A stretch of 26,003 nt of DNA from DATKPE01 sp033854175 (lineage in GTDB: Bacteria; Bacteroidota; Ignavibacteria; UBA10030; SZUA-254). Shown one piece after another: positions 15,920 to 22,895 of the stretch (position 1 is its first letter; each line of letters starts with the position of its first letter). The DNA lies in contig JAWOKN010000198.1 of assembly GCA_033854175.1 (NCBI GenBank), forward strand, positions 1 to 26,003. Direction: 5' to 3'. The notes under the pieces were generated by a model, which was not told where the DNA came from, did not search any database, and saw nothing but the letters and a program-made list of their open reading frames with translations. Both the position numbers and the translations under genes were made by a program.

Positions 15920-16633
15920 ATGGATTATTTTTATTGTCCGCCTGAGAAGATTTCATCGTCGTCGTTTTCCATCGACGGGGAGGAATATGCCCACCTCGTT
16001 CATGTGATGCGGAAGAAAGAGGGCGACCTTATCCGTATTGTCGACGGATCGGGAAATGCGTTTGACGCCCGCATCGAGAGCGTGAAACACCGGTCAGCCC
16101 GCGGATCTGTCCTTACGAAGTTCGAACAGCACGGGGAATCCCCCGTCAGGGTGACGCTTGCAGTGGGATTGCTGAAGAATTATGCGAAGTTTGACTTTCT
16201 TGTCGAAAAAACGACCGAATTGGGCGTCCGGAAAATTATCCCCCTGCGCACCGGACGCACGATTCCCCAACATGCGAAATCAGGCCGCTGGCAGAAACTT
16301 GCCCTCGCCGCAATGAAACAATCGGGGCGCTCATTCCTTCCCGTTGTCAGCGATGTGATGACGCTTGGTGATGTGTTAAACCGGGAAACAGGGGCCACGC
16401 ATAAACTTGTCGCACATGAGCAGGTTCTGACGAACTCCGCTGTGGAGTTTCCTCGCTTCGGGGATTCATCCGATGTGCTCGTCATTGTCGGCCCGGAAGG
16501 GGGCCTGGATGATGGGGAAATTACGGAATGCCTCGACACGGGCTTTCTCCCGGTCTACCTCGGTCCGCGCAGGCTCCGTACGGAAACTGCAGCGATTGTC
16601 ATTCTTGCCCTTTCTCTCCTCCCACACCGGTGA
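15920..16633 (+). CDS. rsmE: 16S rRNA (uracil-1498-N3)-methyltransferase
   Basis: RsmE methylates U1498 of 16S rRNA using S-adenosylmethionine and has a C-terminal SPOUT knot. The 237-aa protein has an N-terminal PUA-like part (HLVHVMRKKEGDLIRIVDG), the segment FLVEKTTELGVRKIIPL (93-109), the knot motif VGPEGGLDDGEI (190-201) and LGPRRLRTETAAI (214-226). It begins 21 bases after the Omp85 gene with GGGGGA upstream, and its stop codon lies inside the terminator hairpin that closes the operon. Confidence 0.95.
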   Translation: MDYFYCPPEKISSSSFSIDGEEYAHLVHVMRKKEGDLIRIVDGSGNAFDARIESVKHRSARGSVLTKFEQHGESPVRVTLAVGLLKNYAKFDFLVEKTTELGVRKIIPLRTGRTIPQHAKSGRWQKLALAAMKQSGRSFLPVVSDVMTLGDVLNRETGATHKLVAHEQVLTNSAVEFPRFGDSSDVLVIVGPEGGLDDGEITECLDTGFLPVYLGPRRLRTETAAIVILALSLLPHR

Positions 16634-16653
16634 TTTACCGGTGTTCGATTTTT
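16624..16653 (+). terminator. intrinsic terminator spanning the stops of two convergent genes
   Basis: ACACCGGT (16624-16631) pairs perfectly with ACCGGTGT (16637-16644) across the five-base loop GATTT, followed by TCGATTTTT (16645-16653). The rsmE stop TGA (16631-16633) and the fchA stop TAA on the other strand (16635-16637) both lie within the hairpin. The T-run is only on the rightward side, so strong termination is expected for the fab-rsmE transcript. A leftward transcript forms the same hairpin, but G/A-rich sequence follows it. Confidence 0.85.
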
Positions 16654-17267
16654 CTCCTTACGGTGGTTAAAATATCATCCGCCTGCGAGTGGCTTGTCCT
16701 CGAGAGGGATTTCATCTCTTCCGCCCGCCAGCCGGTGAATTCCGTGTCGGTGATGCTCTTGAGATTGATCATGACGTTCAGTCCCGCACTTTCACATGCG
16801 GCGTTGAGCATGAGCGCACTGACACCGGCATCGCTCGCGGAGTTGACGTTCCCGCGTTCGGCAACGGTCTTGACGAGCGCCAGGGTGTCGATCACCCGTT
16901 TCATGACCTCCAGCGGGACGAGCGCGGCTTCCTTGGTGGCTTCCTGGATGGCCGCGCTGCGGAGCGCCTGCTGATCTTCGGTCTCCTTCGGAAGCCCGTA
17001 GGCTTCCATGACCTTGTTGAATGCCTCCGTGTCGCGGTCGACCAGCTGTGTGAACGCCTTCCGGTGCTCCTCGAGCTGCAGGAGCGTTGTGTTCATGGTT
17101 TCCTCGACGTCGAGATACTTCTTCTTCCCGATGGTCAGCCGGCAGACCATTGCGGCGAGCGACGCCCCGAGTGATCCGGCGAGGGCGGCGACACTTCCCC
17201 CTCCCGGCGCCGGCGACGCCGATGCGAGTTCATCAAGAAATGTTGCGAGCGGTTTTGTCGTGAGCAT
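16635..17267 (-). CDS. fchA: formimidoyltetrahydrofolate cyclodeaminase
   Basis: This enzyme converts 5-formimino-tetrahydrofolate to 5,10-methenyl-tetrahydrofolate and ammonia, the last step of one histidine-degradation route. The 210-aa helical protein carries the signature SPAPGGGSVAALAGSLGASLAAMV (18-41) and the typical DRDTEAFNKVMEAYGLPKET region. In animals this domain is fused to the transferase; here it is a separate gene 22 bases after ftcD. Its stop is one base away from the convergent rsmE stop. Confidence 0.93.
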   Translation of the reverse strand: MLTTKPLATFLDELASASPAPGGGSVAALAGSLGASLAAMVCRLTIGKKKYLDVEETMNTTLLQLEEHRKAFTQLVDRDTEAFNKVMEAYGLPKETEDQQALRSAAIQEATKEAALVPLEVMKRVIDTLALVKTVAERGNVNSASDAGVSALMLNAACESAGLNVMINLKSITDTEFTGWRAEEMKSLSRTSHSQADDILTTVRRKIEHR

Positions 17268-17289
17268 ACGAACGTTTGTCCTTCTTGGA

Positions 17290-18312
17290 TTAGATCATGT
17301 ATTCAATGATTTTCTTTTCTGGCTTGAACGGATCGATCTGGCTCAGTCCGAGCGATGCGACGGCCTTGTCGATGAGCGCCGCTTCGTCAGATGTTTTCGA
17401 TTGTGTTCCGAGATAATATTTGCCCGCGAGCAACAGCGCTTCCTTCGGTATGAGCCCCACTACCTCGCTCCCGGTGACGTCAACCCCCAGCGTCTTTGCT
17501 TCTTTCCGAACTTCTTCGAATGCGATGTGCGGTGGTGTGATGTGAAAACTTGTGAGGTTGATCGATACCTGCGCGATGTTCAACCGCTCCAGGATGACCC
17601 CCATCGCCTTGACGGCTTTCAGCGATCCGGGTGACTTGACGGTCTTTCCGCCGGGTTCCTTGATCGTCCTGCCGCTTTCCCTGATCCTCAGCGCGATCTC
17701 ATGCGCGACCTCTTTCCTGTTTGTCGCCAGATTGACGTTGTACGCGATGAGGAATTCCCGCGCCCCGGTCACCGTTGCGCCCGACTTTGCGTTGAAGAGT
17801 ACTGGGCCGTAGTCGGGCTTCCATGCTGGGTCTTCCAGCTTTTGCGCAAGACCTTCGTATTCACCCTTCCTCACGGTGGCAAGGTTTTTCCGCTCCGGCG
17901 TCCGCGCTGCTTCTTCATAGAGATAGATCGGGATCCCGAGCTGCTCTCCGACCCGCTTTCCATATCTGTTCGCAAGTTCGACGCATTCCGCCATCGTTAC
18001 GCCGCTGACCGGGACGAAAGGCACCACATCGGTCGCACCGATCCGCGGATGCTCTCCCTTGTGTTCCCGCATGTCGATGAGCTCGGCTGCCACCGATGTG
18101 GCCCGGTATGCCCCCTCGACGACCGATTCCGGGTCGCCGACAAATGTCACCACTGAGCGGTTGTAGTCCTTGTCCGGCTCGACACTGAGGAGTGTCACCC
18201 CGCGGACTTTTTTGATCTGCTCCGCGATTGCGGAGACGATGATCTGGTTCCGCCCCTCGCTGAAGTTCGGGACGCATTCGACAATTTTTTTTACCGCAGT
18301 TTTGCTCGTCAT
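17290..18312 (-). CDS. ftcD: glutamate formimidoyltransferase
   Basis: FtcD transfers the formimino group of N-formimino-glutamate to tetrahydrofolate and frees glutamate. The 340-aa length fits the formiminotransferase N- plus C-subdomain unit without the cyclodeaminase. Characteristic segments are VECVPNFSEGR (11-21), the DYNRSVVTFVGDP strand, MREHKGEHPRIGATDVVPFVP with the catalytic-type His88, and IYLYEEAARTPERKNLA. It is followed by fchA and preceded by hutI, in the order of the pathway, so the intermediate can pass directly between the enzymes. Confidence 0.96.
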   Translation of the reverse strand: MTSKTAVKKIVECVPNFSEGRNQIIVSAIAEQIKKVRGVTLLSVEPDKDYNRSVVTFVGDPESVVEGAYRATSVAAELIDMREHKGEHPRIGATDVVPFVPVSGVTMAECVELANRYGKRVGEQLGIPIYLYEEAARTPERKNLATVRKGEYEGLAQKLEDPAWKPDYGPVLFNAKSGATVTGAREFLIAYNVNLATNRKEVAHEIALRIRESGRTIKEPGGKTVKSPGSLKAVKAMGVILERLNIAQVSINLTSFHITPPHIAFEEVRKEAKTLGVDVTGSEVVGLIPKEALLLAGKYYLGTQSKTSDEAALIDKAVASLGLSQIDPFKPEKKIIEYMI

Positions 18313-18339
18313 AGGATGGAATTGTTCAGTATGGGTTCG

Positions 18340-19587
18340 TCAGAGTTCGAGGATGACGCCGTTTTTGATGACCTTCTCCACGTGAAGTTCCCCGAAATGA
18401 TATGCCAGGTAGCTGTATTCGGGGATGTTGAGAAGTATGAGATCGGCCTTTTTCCCCACTTCGATGCTTCCGATCTCGCGCGAGAGTCCCAACGCGGCCG
18501 CCGCATTGAGCGTCGTGGCGGTAATGGCTTCTTCCGGTGAAAGATGCATGTGGGTGCAGGCTATGGTCATCATCAGCGGCATGTCGTACGACATGCAGCT
18601 CCCCGGATTGAAATCCGAGGCGATCGCCACGGGCACTCCTGCGTCGATCAGCGCCCGCGCCGGAGCATAGGCGTGGTTCAGGTAGAAGGATACACCCGGA
18701 AGGAGTACCGCCACCGTACCCGAGTCTTTGAGCATTCCGATCGCACGCTGGCTGATGTGCTCGAGATGATCCGCGGAAATTGCCCCGACCTCCGCCGCAA
18801 GCTCGGAACCGCCGCCTGAGGCGAGTTCATCGGCGTGGATTTTCGGCACCAGCCCGAATTGCTTTCCCCGGACGAGTATCGCCTTGCTCTCGGCTGCCGT
18901 GAAAAATCCGCTGTCGCAAAATGCATCACAAAAGATCGCAAGTTTCTTCGAACCGATGTAGGGGATCATTTTTTCGAGGATTTCCTGTATGTATTCCTCA
19001 CGGTTGTCCTTGTGCTCAGGCGGTATCGCATGCGCCCCGAGCAGCGTCGGGACTATCGTCAGGACTTCCTCCTCCCGCAGTTCATGAATGGCCTCGATCA
19101 TCCTGAGCTCGCTTTCGGGGGAGAGTCCGTATCCGCTTTTGATTTCAACCGTCGTCGTGCCGTGCCTGAGCATGTTGCCCAGATACCGGCGCGTCTGCTT
19201 TTTCAGATCTTTTTTTGTCGCTTCCCGGACAGCCCGGACGGTCGAGAGTATGCCGCCTCCTTCTGATGCGATCTCTTCATAGGTTGCTCCGGCACAGCGC
19301 CGCCCGAATTCGTTGGCCCGGTTGCCAGCAAAGAGTGCGTGCGTGTGGGCATCGACAAAACCTGGAAGTACTACCCGCTCCATGCAGTCTAGGACGTCGG
19401 TTTCGCCTCCGAGGCTTCCCATCGAGAGGTCTTCCATTTTGCCGATCCAGCGTATGGTGTCCCCCTCAACCATGACGGCGGCGTTCTCGATGACACGGAG
19501 ATCACGCATCGAGGCGCCGGTTTTTACCGCCTGGCCGTCAGCCGTTACGGTAACAAGCTGTTTGATGTTGATGAGGACGAGTTTCAC
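18340..19587 (-). CDS. hutI: imidazolonepropionase
   Basis: HutI hydrolyses imidazolone-5-propionate to N-formimino-glutamate. It is a 415-aa amidohydrolase with the metal and catalytic residues in place: His81 and His83 in GFVDAHTHALF, His251 and Glu254 in KIHADELASGG, His274 in SADHLEHIS and Asp325 in ASDFNPGS. KSGYGLSPESE and GAHAIPPEH are family segments. The start is a GTG at 19587; an overlapping ATG two bases upstream runs straight into a stop. A promoter-like element lies just upstream (19626-19654), and ftcD follows 27 bases after the stop, so hutI probably leads its own transcript with ftcD and fchA. Confidence 0.96.
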   Translation of the reverse strand: MKLVLINIKQLVTVTADGQAVKTGASMRDLRVIENAAVMVEGDTIRWIGKMEDLSMGSLGGETDVLDCMERVVLPGFVDAHTHALFAGNRANEFGRRCAGATYEEIASEGGGILSTVRAVREATKKDLKKQTRRYLGNMLRHGTTTVEIKSGYGLSPESELRMIEAIHELREEEVLTIVPTLLGAHAIPPEHKDNREEYIQEILEKMIPYIGSKKLAIFCDAFCDSGFFTAAESKAILVRGKQFGLVPKIHADELASGGGSELAAEVGAISADHLEHISQRAIGMLKDSGTVAVLLPGVSFYLNHAYAPARALIDAGVPVAIASDFNPGSCMSYDMPLMMTIACTHMHLSPEEAITATTLNAAAALGLSREIGSIEVGKKADLILLNIPEYSYLAYHFGELHVEKVIKNGVILEL

Positions 19588-19625
19588 ATGCCCCGCGTCT
19601 TGTTCATCGCGTAAATTGTGCGGAC

Positions 19626-19654
19626 AAGATAGTGAAAATCCCGCCCTTTCTCAA
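19626..19654 (-). promoter_or_regulatory. sigma-70-type promoter of hutI-ftcD-fchA
   Basis: Read on the minus strand, TTGAGA (19654-19649) and TATCTT (19631-19626) are separated by exactly 17 bp. Each differs from consensus by one or two bases. Transcription would begin near 19619, about 32 bases before the hutI GTG. The element lies just past the end of the acetyltransferase gene, so hutI need not depend on read-through. Assignment is by motif and position only. Confidence 0.6.
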
Positions 19655-19667
19655 CCAGACAAGGGTC

Positions 19668-20186
19668 TCAGAGGACGATCCGGTAGAGTAGCCACTCTTT
19701 CATCGGTGTGGCATGCCGGCGCTCGTAAAAACGGATGGCGTTTTTGTTCCAGTCGAGTACAACCCATTCGAATCTCCCGCACTTTCTCCGCCTTGCTTCC
19801 GCCAGACAGTAATCGAATACCAGACGGCCTATGCCGAGTTTCCGGAATTCAGGGAGGATGAAGATGTCTTCGAGATACAAGGTCGGCCGGGCGAGGAAGG
19901 ATGAGTATGTTTCAAAGACGATCGCGTATCCGACGGGTCTGCCCCGCAGAAGCGCGAGATAGGCGTCGAACCGACGCCGGGCACCGAAGGCGTCCCCGAT
20001 GAGGCGCTGCCGTGCGGCGCGCGAAGGGCGCCTGAGCTTCTCGAAATCCGCAAGCGCATCGATGAGCGAAAGAAAATTCTTCCCGTCGCTTCGTCTGACT
20101 TTCCTGATTGTGATCTGACGGAAGGCCGTGGACGGGACTTCTCCCCTTTTCTTCCCGCGGAGCGCGTTGTCCCGTCGTTGTGTCAT
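19668..20186 (-). CDS. GNAT N-acetyltransferase, diamine/spermidine acetyltransferase-like
   Basis: A 172-aa GNAT enzyme using acetyl-CoA. The fold is shown by IRKVRRSDGKNFLSLIDALADFEKL, then GYAIVFETYSSFLARPTLYLEDIFI, then the acetyl-CoA loop RKLGIG (115-120), then RFEWVVLDWNKNAIRFYERRHATPMKEW. The ADFEKL, STFL-like, PTLYLEDIF and WxVLDWN-xAIxFY pattern is that of the SSAT-type group (eukaryotic SAT1, bacterial small-amine acetyltransferases), so a polyamine-like amine is the likeliest substrate, but this is inference. A basic N-terminal tail of about 24 residues may be a mis-set start. The gene begins 37 bases after the zinc-ribbon gene and is probably in that operon. Confidence 0.82.
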   Translation of the reverse strand: MTQRRDNALRGKKRGEVPSTAFRQITIRKVRRSDGKNFLSLIDALADFEKLRRPSRAARQRLIGDAFGARRRFDAYLALLRGRPVGYAIVFETYSSFLARPTLYLEDIFILPEFRKLGIGRLVFDYCLAEARRRKCGRFEWVVLDWNKNAIRFYERRHATPMKEWLLYRIVL

Positions 20187-20223
20187 GGTCGCGTGAATCC
20201 TGGCCTGCCCCGGGAGGATCTGC

Positions 20224-21534
20224 CTATGACTCGGAGGGCTTGTTCTTCGCTTCCTCGTGCATCTGTTCGATGACTTTGCTGATTCCTTTTGAGACGAATG
20301 TGTCGAGGAGCGTCCCGGTGAGCGTGATGGAGGGCTCGCCCAGGTGCTTTAAGCCTTCTTCCGACTTTTTTGCCTCCGGCTCGACGCTCTCGGTGAGCTT
20401 TAATACCGACGGGTCGCTCGTGATTTCATGTGTCAGCGTGCTTCCGATCGCACCGAGCGCGAATTTCGCCCCCAGTTCCTTGACCGGCTGGAAGAATTCG
20501 TCCGGGACTTCCTTCGCGGTCGTCGTGATGAGCTGCCCGACCTCCGACATCCGCCTGTCGAGCGATCGTCCCCTCAACCGGGATGATCCCGCGACACTGT
20601 ACATTGCCTGCGTGATGTTGCCGCTCAGCGCTGCACTCGATGCCTGGATCGCACGGCTCAGGCTTCCTCCGCAGTTTTCAATGTGCTCGCCGAGTGCCGT
20701 AAGACCGTACTGGACCGATTGCCCCATCGCTTCAAGCCCCTTCCGCACGTTTTCACTGTGCTGGATGGTGGATTGGGCGGCGATTTTCGCGGCCTCGATC
20801 TGCGATACTTCCTGCGTGTAGGTCGTCAACAGCTGCGTCGCCCGCTCGATGTCGAACTGGATCCGGTCGACCATGCTTTCCTGATGCTGCTCGAAATAAT
20901 AATCCCGGGCTTTGTAAAAATGCCAGATCGATACCTGCCCCATCAGCTGCAACACGTTCGCGTCGGAACTGATCGCTGCCATCGCCTTTTCCCCGATGTG
21001 CAAGTTTACCGCCGCTTCCCATTCCTTGGTCCCGAGCCGCATGAACCACTGGCGCGCCGCCACAAGGTCGTTCATGTCGTCCAGCGTGCGGATTTCCTTC
21101 TCCATCCCCCGCTGGGCATATCCCATCGCCGCCATGTAGGCCACCGCCGCAGCCGAACGGTGAATCCCGAGCTCGGAAAAGAGACGGAAGGCTACGATGA
21201 GCTGGTCGATGACCTTGTCCGAAAGGTCTCCTTTGGTGTAGTAATCCTTGACCTTCGAGTATATTTCCTGCGCACGCTTGATGTAGAGTTCTGCAATTTC
21301 ACGGTAGAGCTGTTTCAGGATGACCGTGCGCTTTGCGTGCGTGTCGAGGTATTTCTTGTCCTCCTTCCGGAGGCTCATGATGGCCTCGCGGATTTCCCGC
21401 AGTGAGACGCATTCGGAAATAACCGTGTTGCCGCACATGAAACATGTCCCGCGGATTCCTTCGTAGTCGATCCACCGGTGGTTGCACACCGTGCACCGTT
21501 CCATCCCCAGTTTCATCGAAAACTTGTCTGTCAT
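20224..21534 (-). CDS. unrecognised zinc-ribbon/alpha-helical protein
   Basis: I do not recognise this 436-aa protein. A four-cysteine zinc ribbon lies at the N-terminus (C14, C17, C31, C34; CTVCNHRW and CFMCGNTV), followed by a long helical region. Residues about 50-260 look like TPR-type helical hairpins (for example IAELYIKRAQEIYSKVKDYYTKG and AAAVAYMAAMGYAQRG). Residues about 260-330 are Ala/Ser/Gln-rich amphipathic helix (QSTIQHSENVRKGLEAMGQS, then SLSRAIQASSAALSGNITQA), and a charged C-terminus follows. There is no signal peptide or convincing transmembrane helix, so it is cytoplasmic, possibly touching a membrane through the amphipathic stretch. Its start overlaps the upstream stop by four bases, so it is coupled to the helical-repeat protein and likely forms a complex with it. 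The zinc ribbon suggests binding to nucleic acid or protein. Function unknown. Confidence 0.8.
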   Translation of the reverse strand: MTDKFSMKLGMERCTVCNHRWIDYEGIRGTCFMCGNTVISECVSLREIREAIMSLRKEDKKYLDTHAKRTVILKQLYREIAELYIKRAQEIYSKVKDYYTKGDLSDKVIDQLIVAFRLFSELGIHRSAAAVAYMAAMGYAQRGMEKEIRTLDDMNDLVAARQWFMRLGTKEWEAAVNLHIGEKAMAAISSDANVLQLMGQVSIWHFYKARDYYFEQHQESMVDRIQFDIERATQLLTTYTQEVSQIEAAKIAAQSTIQHSENVRKGLEAMGQSVQYGLTALGEHIENCGGSLSRAIQASSAALSGNITQAMYSVAGSSRLRGRSLDRRMSEVGQLITTTAKEVPDEFFQPVKELGAKFALGAIGSTLTHEITSDPSVLKLTESVEPEAKKSEEGLKHLGEPSITLTGTLLDTFVSKGISKVIEQMHEEAKNKPSES

Positions 21535-22712
21535 TGCTTCCGTTCCTGGATTTGCCGGATCAATCGGTGGTATTCATCCTCGGAGAGTTCTCCAAACGCG
21601 TACTTTGTCTCCACCGTTTCCCGGTCGAAGTGCTGACGCGCCTTGACGCTGATCTGCTTGTAGGTCTCCGCCGTCCGTATCCGGACGAATCCCTTCAGTG
21701 TCTCGATCTCTTCCTGATAGATCGAGGTGATCTTCTGCGTGTCCATGGGCTGCTCCGGCGCCCGTTCACCCCTGGATAACCGCCGGAGACCCGTCAGATC
21801 GCCGAATTCCTTGACACTGATGTTCTGGATCAGCTCGAGCGCCGTTTCAAATTGTTTCGCCCTGTAGTAGAAGTGATACGCCAGCTTGAATTCGCTTTCC
21901 TTGAGGAACCAGTCGGCGATTTCCTTGTACTCGGGCGCGGAAAAGCTACAACGGTCGTAGATGAAAAATGCTGCCGTGAAATCCCCGCTGTCCCGCTTGA
22001 GCGCTCCGAGACTTGTCATGTCCATCTCTACCCAGTAGAACCATTCCTCAAGATCGGTCCGGTTCTCCTGCCGCATCAGATCGAGAAAGTCCCGAGTCCG
22101 TCCCCATGCCTTGAAAAAACAGTAGGTGAGGAGTGCAAGATCGGTGTTGTGCGGATTGTTCTTGATCGCGTTCCGGAGTATCCCGATCAGGATCTCCCGC
22201 TCGTTCCCCGTCAGCGCGAAGAAGAATTTTACCGGAATCCTGGGAATTTTGTGTAGCTCCCGCTGATGAGTCTGAAACTGGTACGAGTGCTCCCCGTTGG
22301 ATATCGGTATCTCAAGCTCCAATTGCTCGATCGCCGTGTAAAACCGCTCGACCGAAAGGAGCTTCCTGATCCCGCTGTACCACGGAACGTCCGCATCCCG
22401 GAATGCGCTGCCGAGGAACATCTGCCACGAGTTCAATGCGCTTTCTGCAAACGAGTTCTCGACAAGAGGTATGGTTGTCTTGAAGATGTCCAGAACGTTG
22501 AGATCACGCGTGATGATGTCGTCCTGTGACCCCGGTTGACGCAATAGTTGAAGGATGAAGTAATGCTGTATCCAGGGCCGCGTCAGCGTTTCGTTCACCG
22601 GATGCTTGGTTTCAGTGCCGTCTTTTGTCCGCTCAATGAGATATTCAGGGTAGGTCCCCTGCGCCCCCAGCTTTAATCGTTCTTCGTCACTCTGAAAAAA
22701 TTTGAGCTCCAT
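21531..22712 (-). CDS. unrecognised helical-repeat protein with SHOCT-like C-terminus
   Basis: I do not recognise this 393-aa protein. It is soluble, charged and mostly helical. The middle and C-terminal half looks like TPR-type hairpins (HNTDLALLTYCFFKAWGRTRD, SGDFTAAFFIYDRCSFSAPEY, ESEFKLAYHFYYRAKQFETAL). The last 25 residues, KYAFGELSEDEYHRLIRQIQ, have the pattern of a SHOCT motif (a short helix, a turn rich in acidic residues, then xExEFxxLxxxL), often an oligomerisation element. There is no cysteine cluster, catalytic motif or signal peptide. It leads a transcript from the promoter at 22803-22830, with GAAGG six bases before the ATG, and couples to the zinc-ribbon gene by ATGA. A scaffold or adaptor role is likely but inferred. 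Confidence 0.8.
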   Translation of the reverse strand: MELKFFQSDEERLKLGAQGTYPEYLIERTKDGTETKHPVNETLTRPWIQHYFILQLLRQPGSQDDIITRDLNVLDIFKTTIPLVENSFAESALNSWQMFLGSAFRDADVPWYSGIRKLLSVERFYTAIEQLELEIPISNGEHSYQFQTHQRELHKIPRIPVKFFFALTGNEREILIGILRNAIKNNPHNTDLALLTYCFFKAWGRTRDFLDLMRQENRTDLEEWFYWVEMDMTSLGALKRDSGDFTAAFFIYDRCSFSAPEYKEIADWFLKESEFKLAYHFYYRAKQFETALELIQNISVKEFGDLTGLRRLSRGERAPEQPMDTQKITSIYQEEIETLKGFVRIRTAETYKQISVKARQHFDRETVETKYAFGELSEDEYHRLIRQIQERKQ

Positions 22713-22747
22713 AGAGAGCCTTCAAGTTTGTTCTGAGACTTATTGTA

Positions 22748-22763
22748 TCACTTAAAACAGTGA
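22748..22763. promoter_or_regulatory. palindrome in the leader of the helical-repeat/zinc-ribbon operon
   Basis: TCACT-N6-AGTGA is a perfect 5-6-5 palindrome between the predicted start of transcription and the ATG. The size and spacing suit a dimeric regulator of the Crp/Fnr or a similar family. Its half-sites are not the CRP order (TGTGA-N6-TCACA), so no regulator can be named. The heptamer GACTTAT also occurs twice, 49 bases apart (22737-22743 and 22786-22792). Confidence 0.4.
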
Positions 22764-22802
22764 CCGAAATTACTTGTTTCTCTTGGACTTATCTCGGTTG
22801 CA

Positions 22803-22830
22803 AATATACAAATTTTTTTACTGAAGTCCA
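22803..22830 (-). promoter_or_regulatory. promoter of the helical-repeat/zinc-ribbon operon
   Basis: On the minus strand TGGACT (22830-22825) and TATATT (22808-22803) are 16 bp apart, with an A-rich spacer. The start would lie near 22796, giving an AT-rich leader of about 84 bases. The same stretch reads TATATTTG, which also fits the Bacteroidia -7 element TAnnTTTG, but a -33 TTTG is not in place. The whole 183-bp gap 22713-22895 is much more AT-rich than its surroundings and holds no open frame. Confidence 0.6.
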
Positions 22831-22895
22831 CTCCTATTGACGGATTTTCACACTTTGGGGTGGAAACTCTCAAAATTCGTGAATTTCAGGGGGTT

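Noticed and set aside
22837..22860. TTGACG on the plus strand in the 22713-22895 gap as a possible rightward promoter.
   Set aside because: No -10-like hexamer lies 16-18 bp downstream (the sequence there is GTGGAA), and there is no rightward gene to serve.
22873..22886. AAATTC-GT-GAATTT as a terminator for the metallopeptidase gene.
   Set aside because: The loop is only two bases or the stem five AT pairs, with no T-run after it on the minus strand; too weak to claim.
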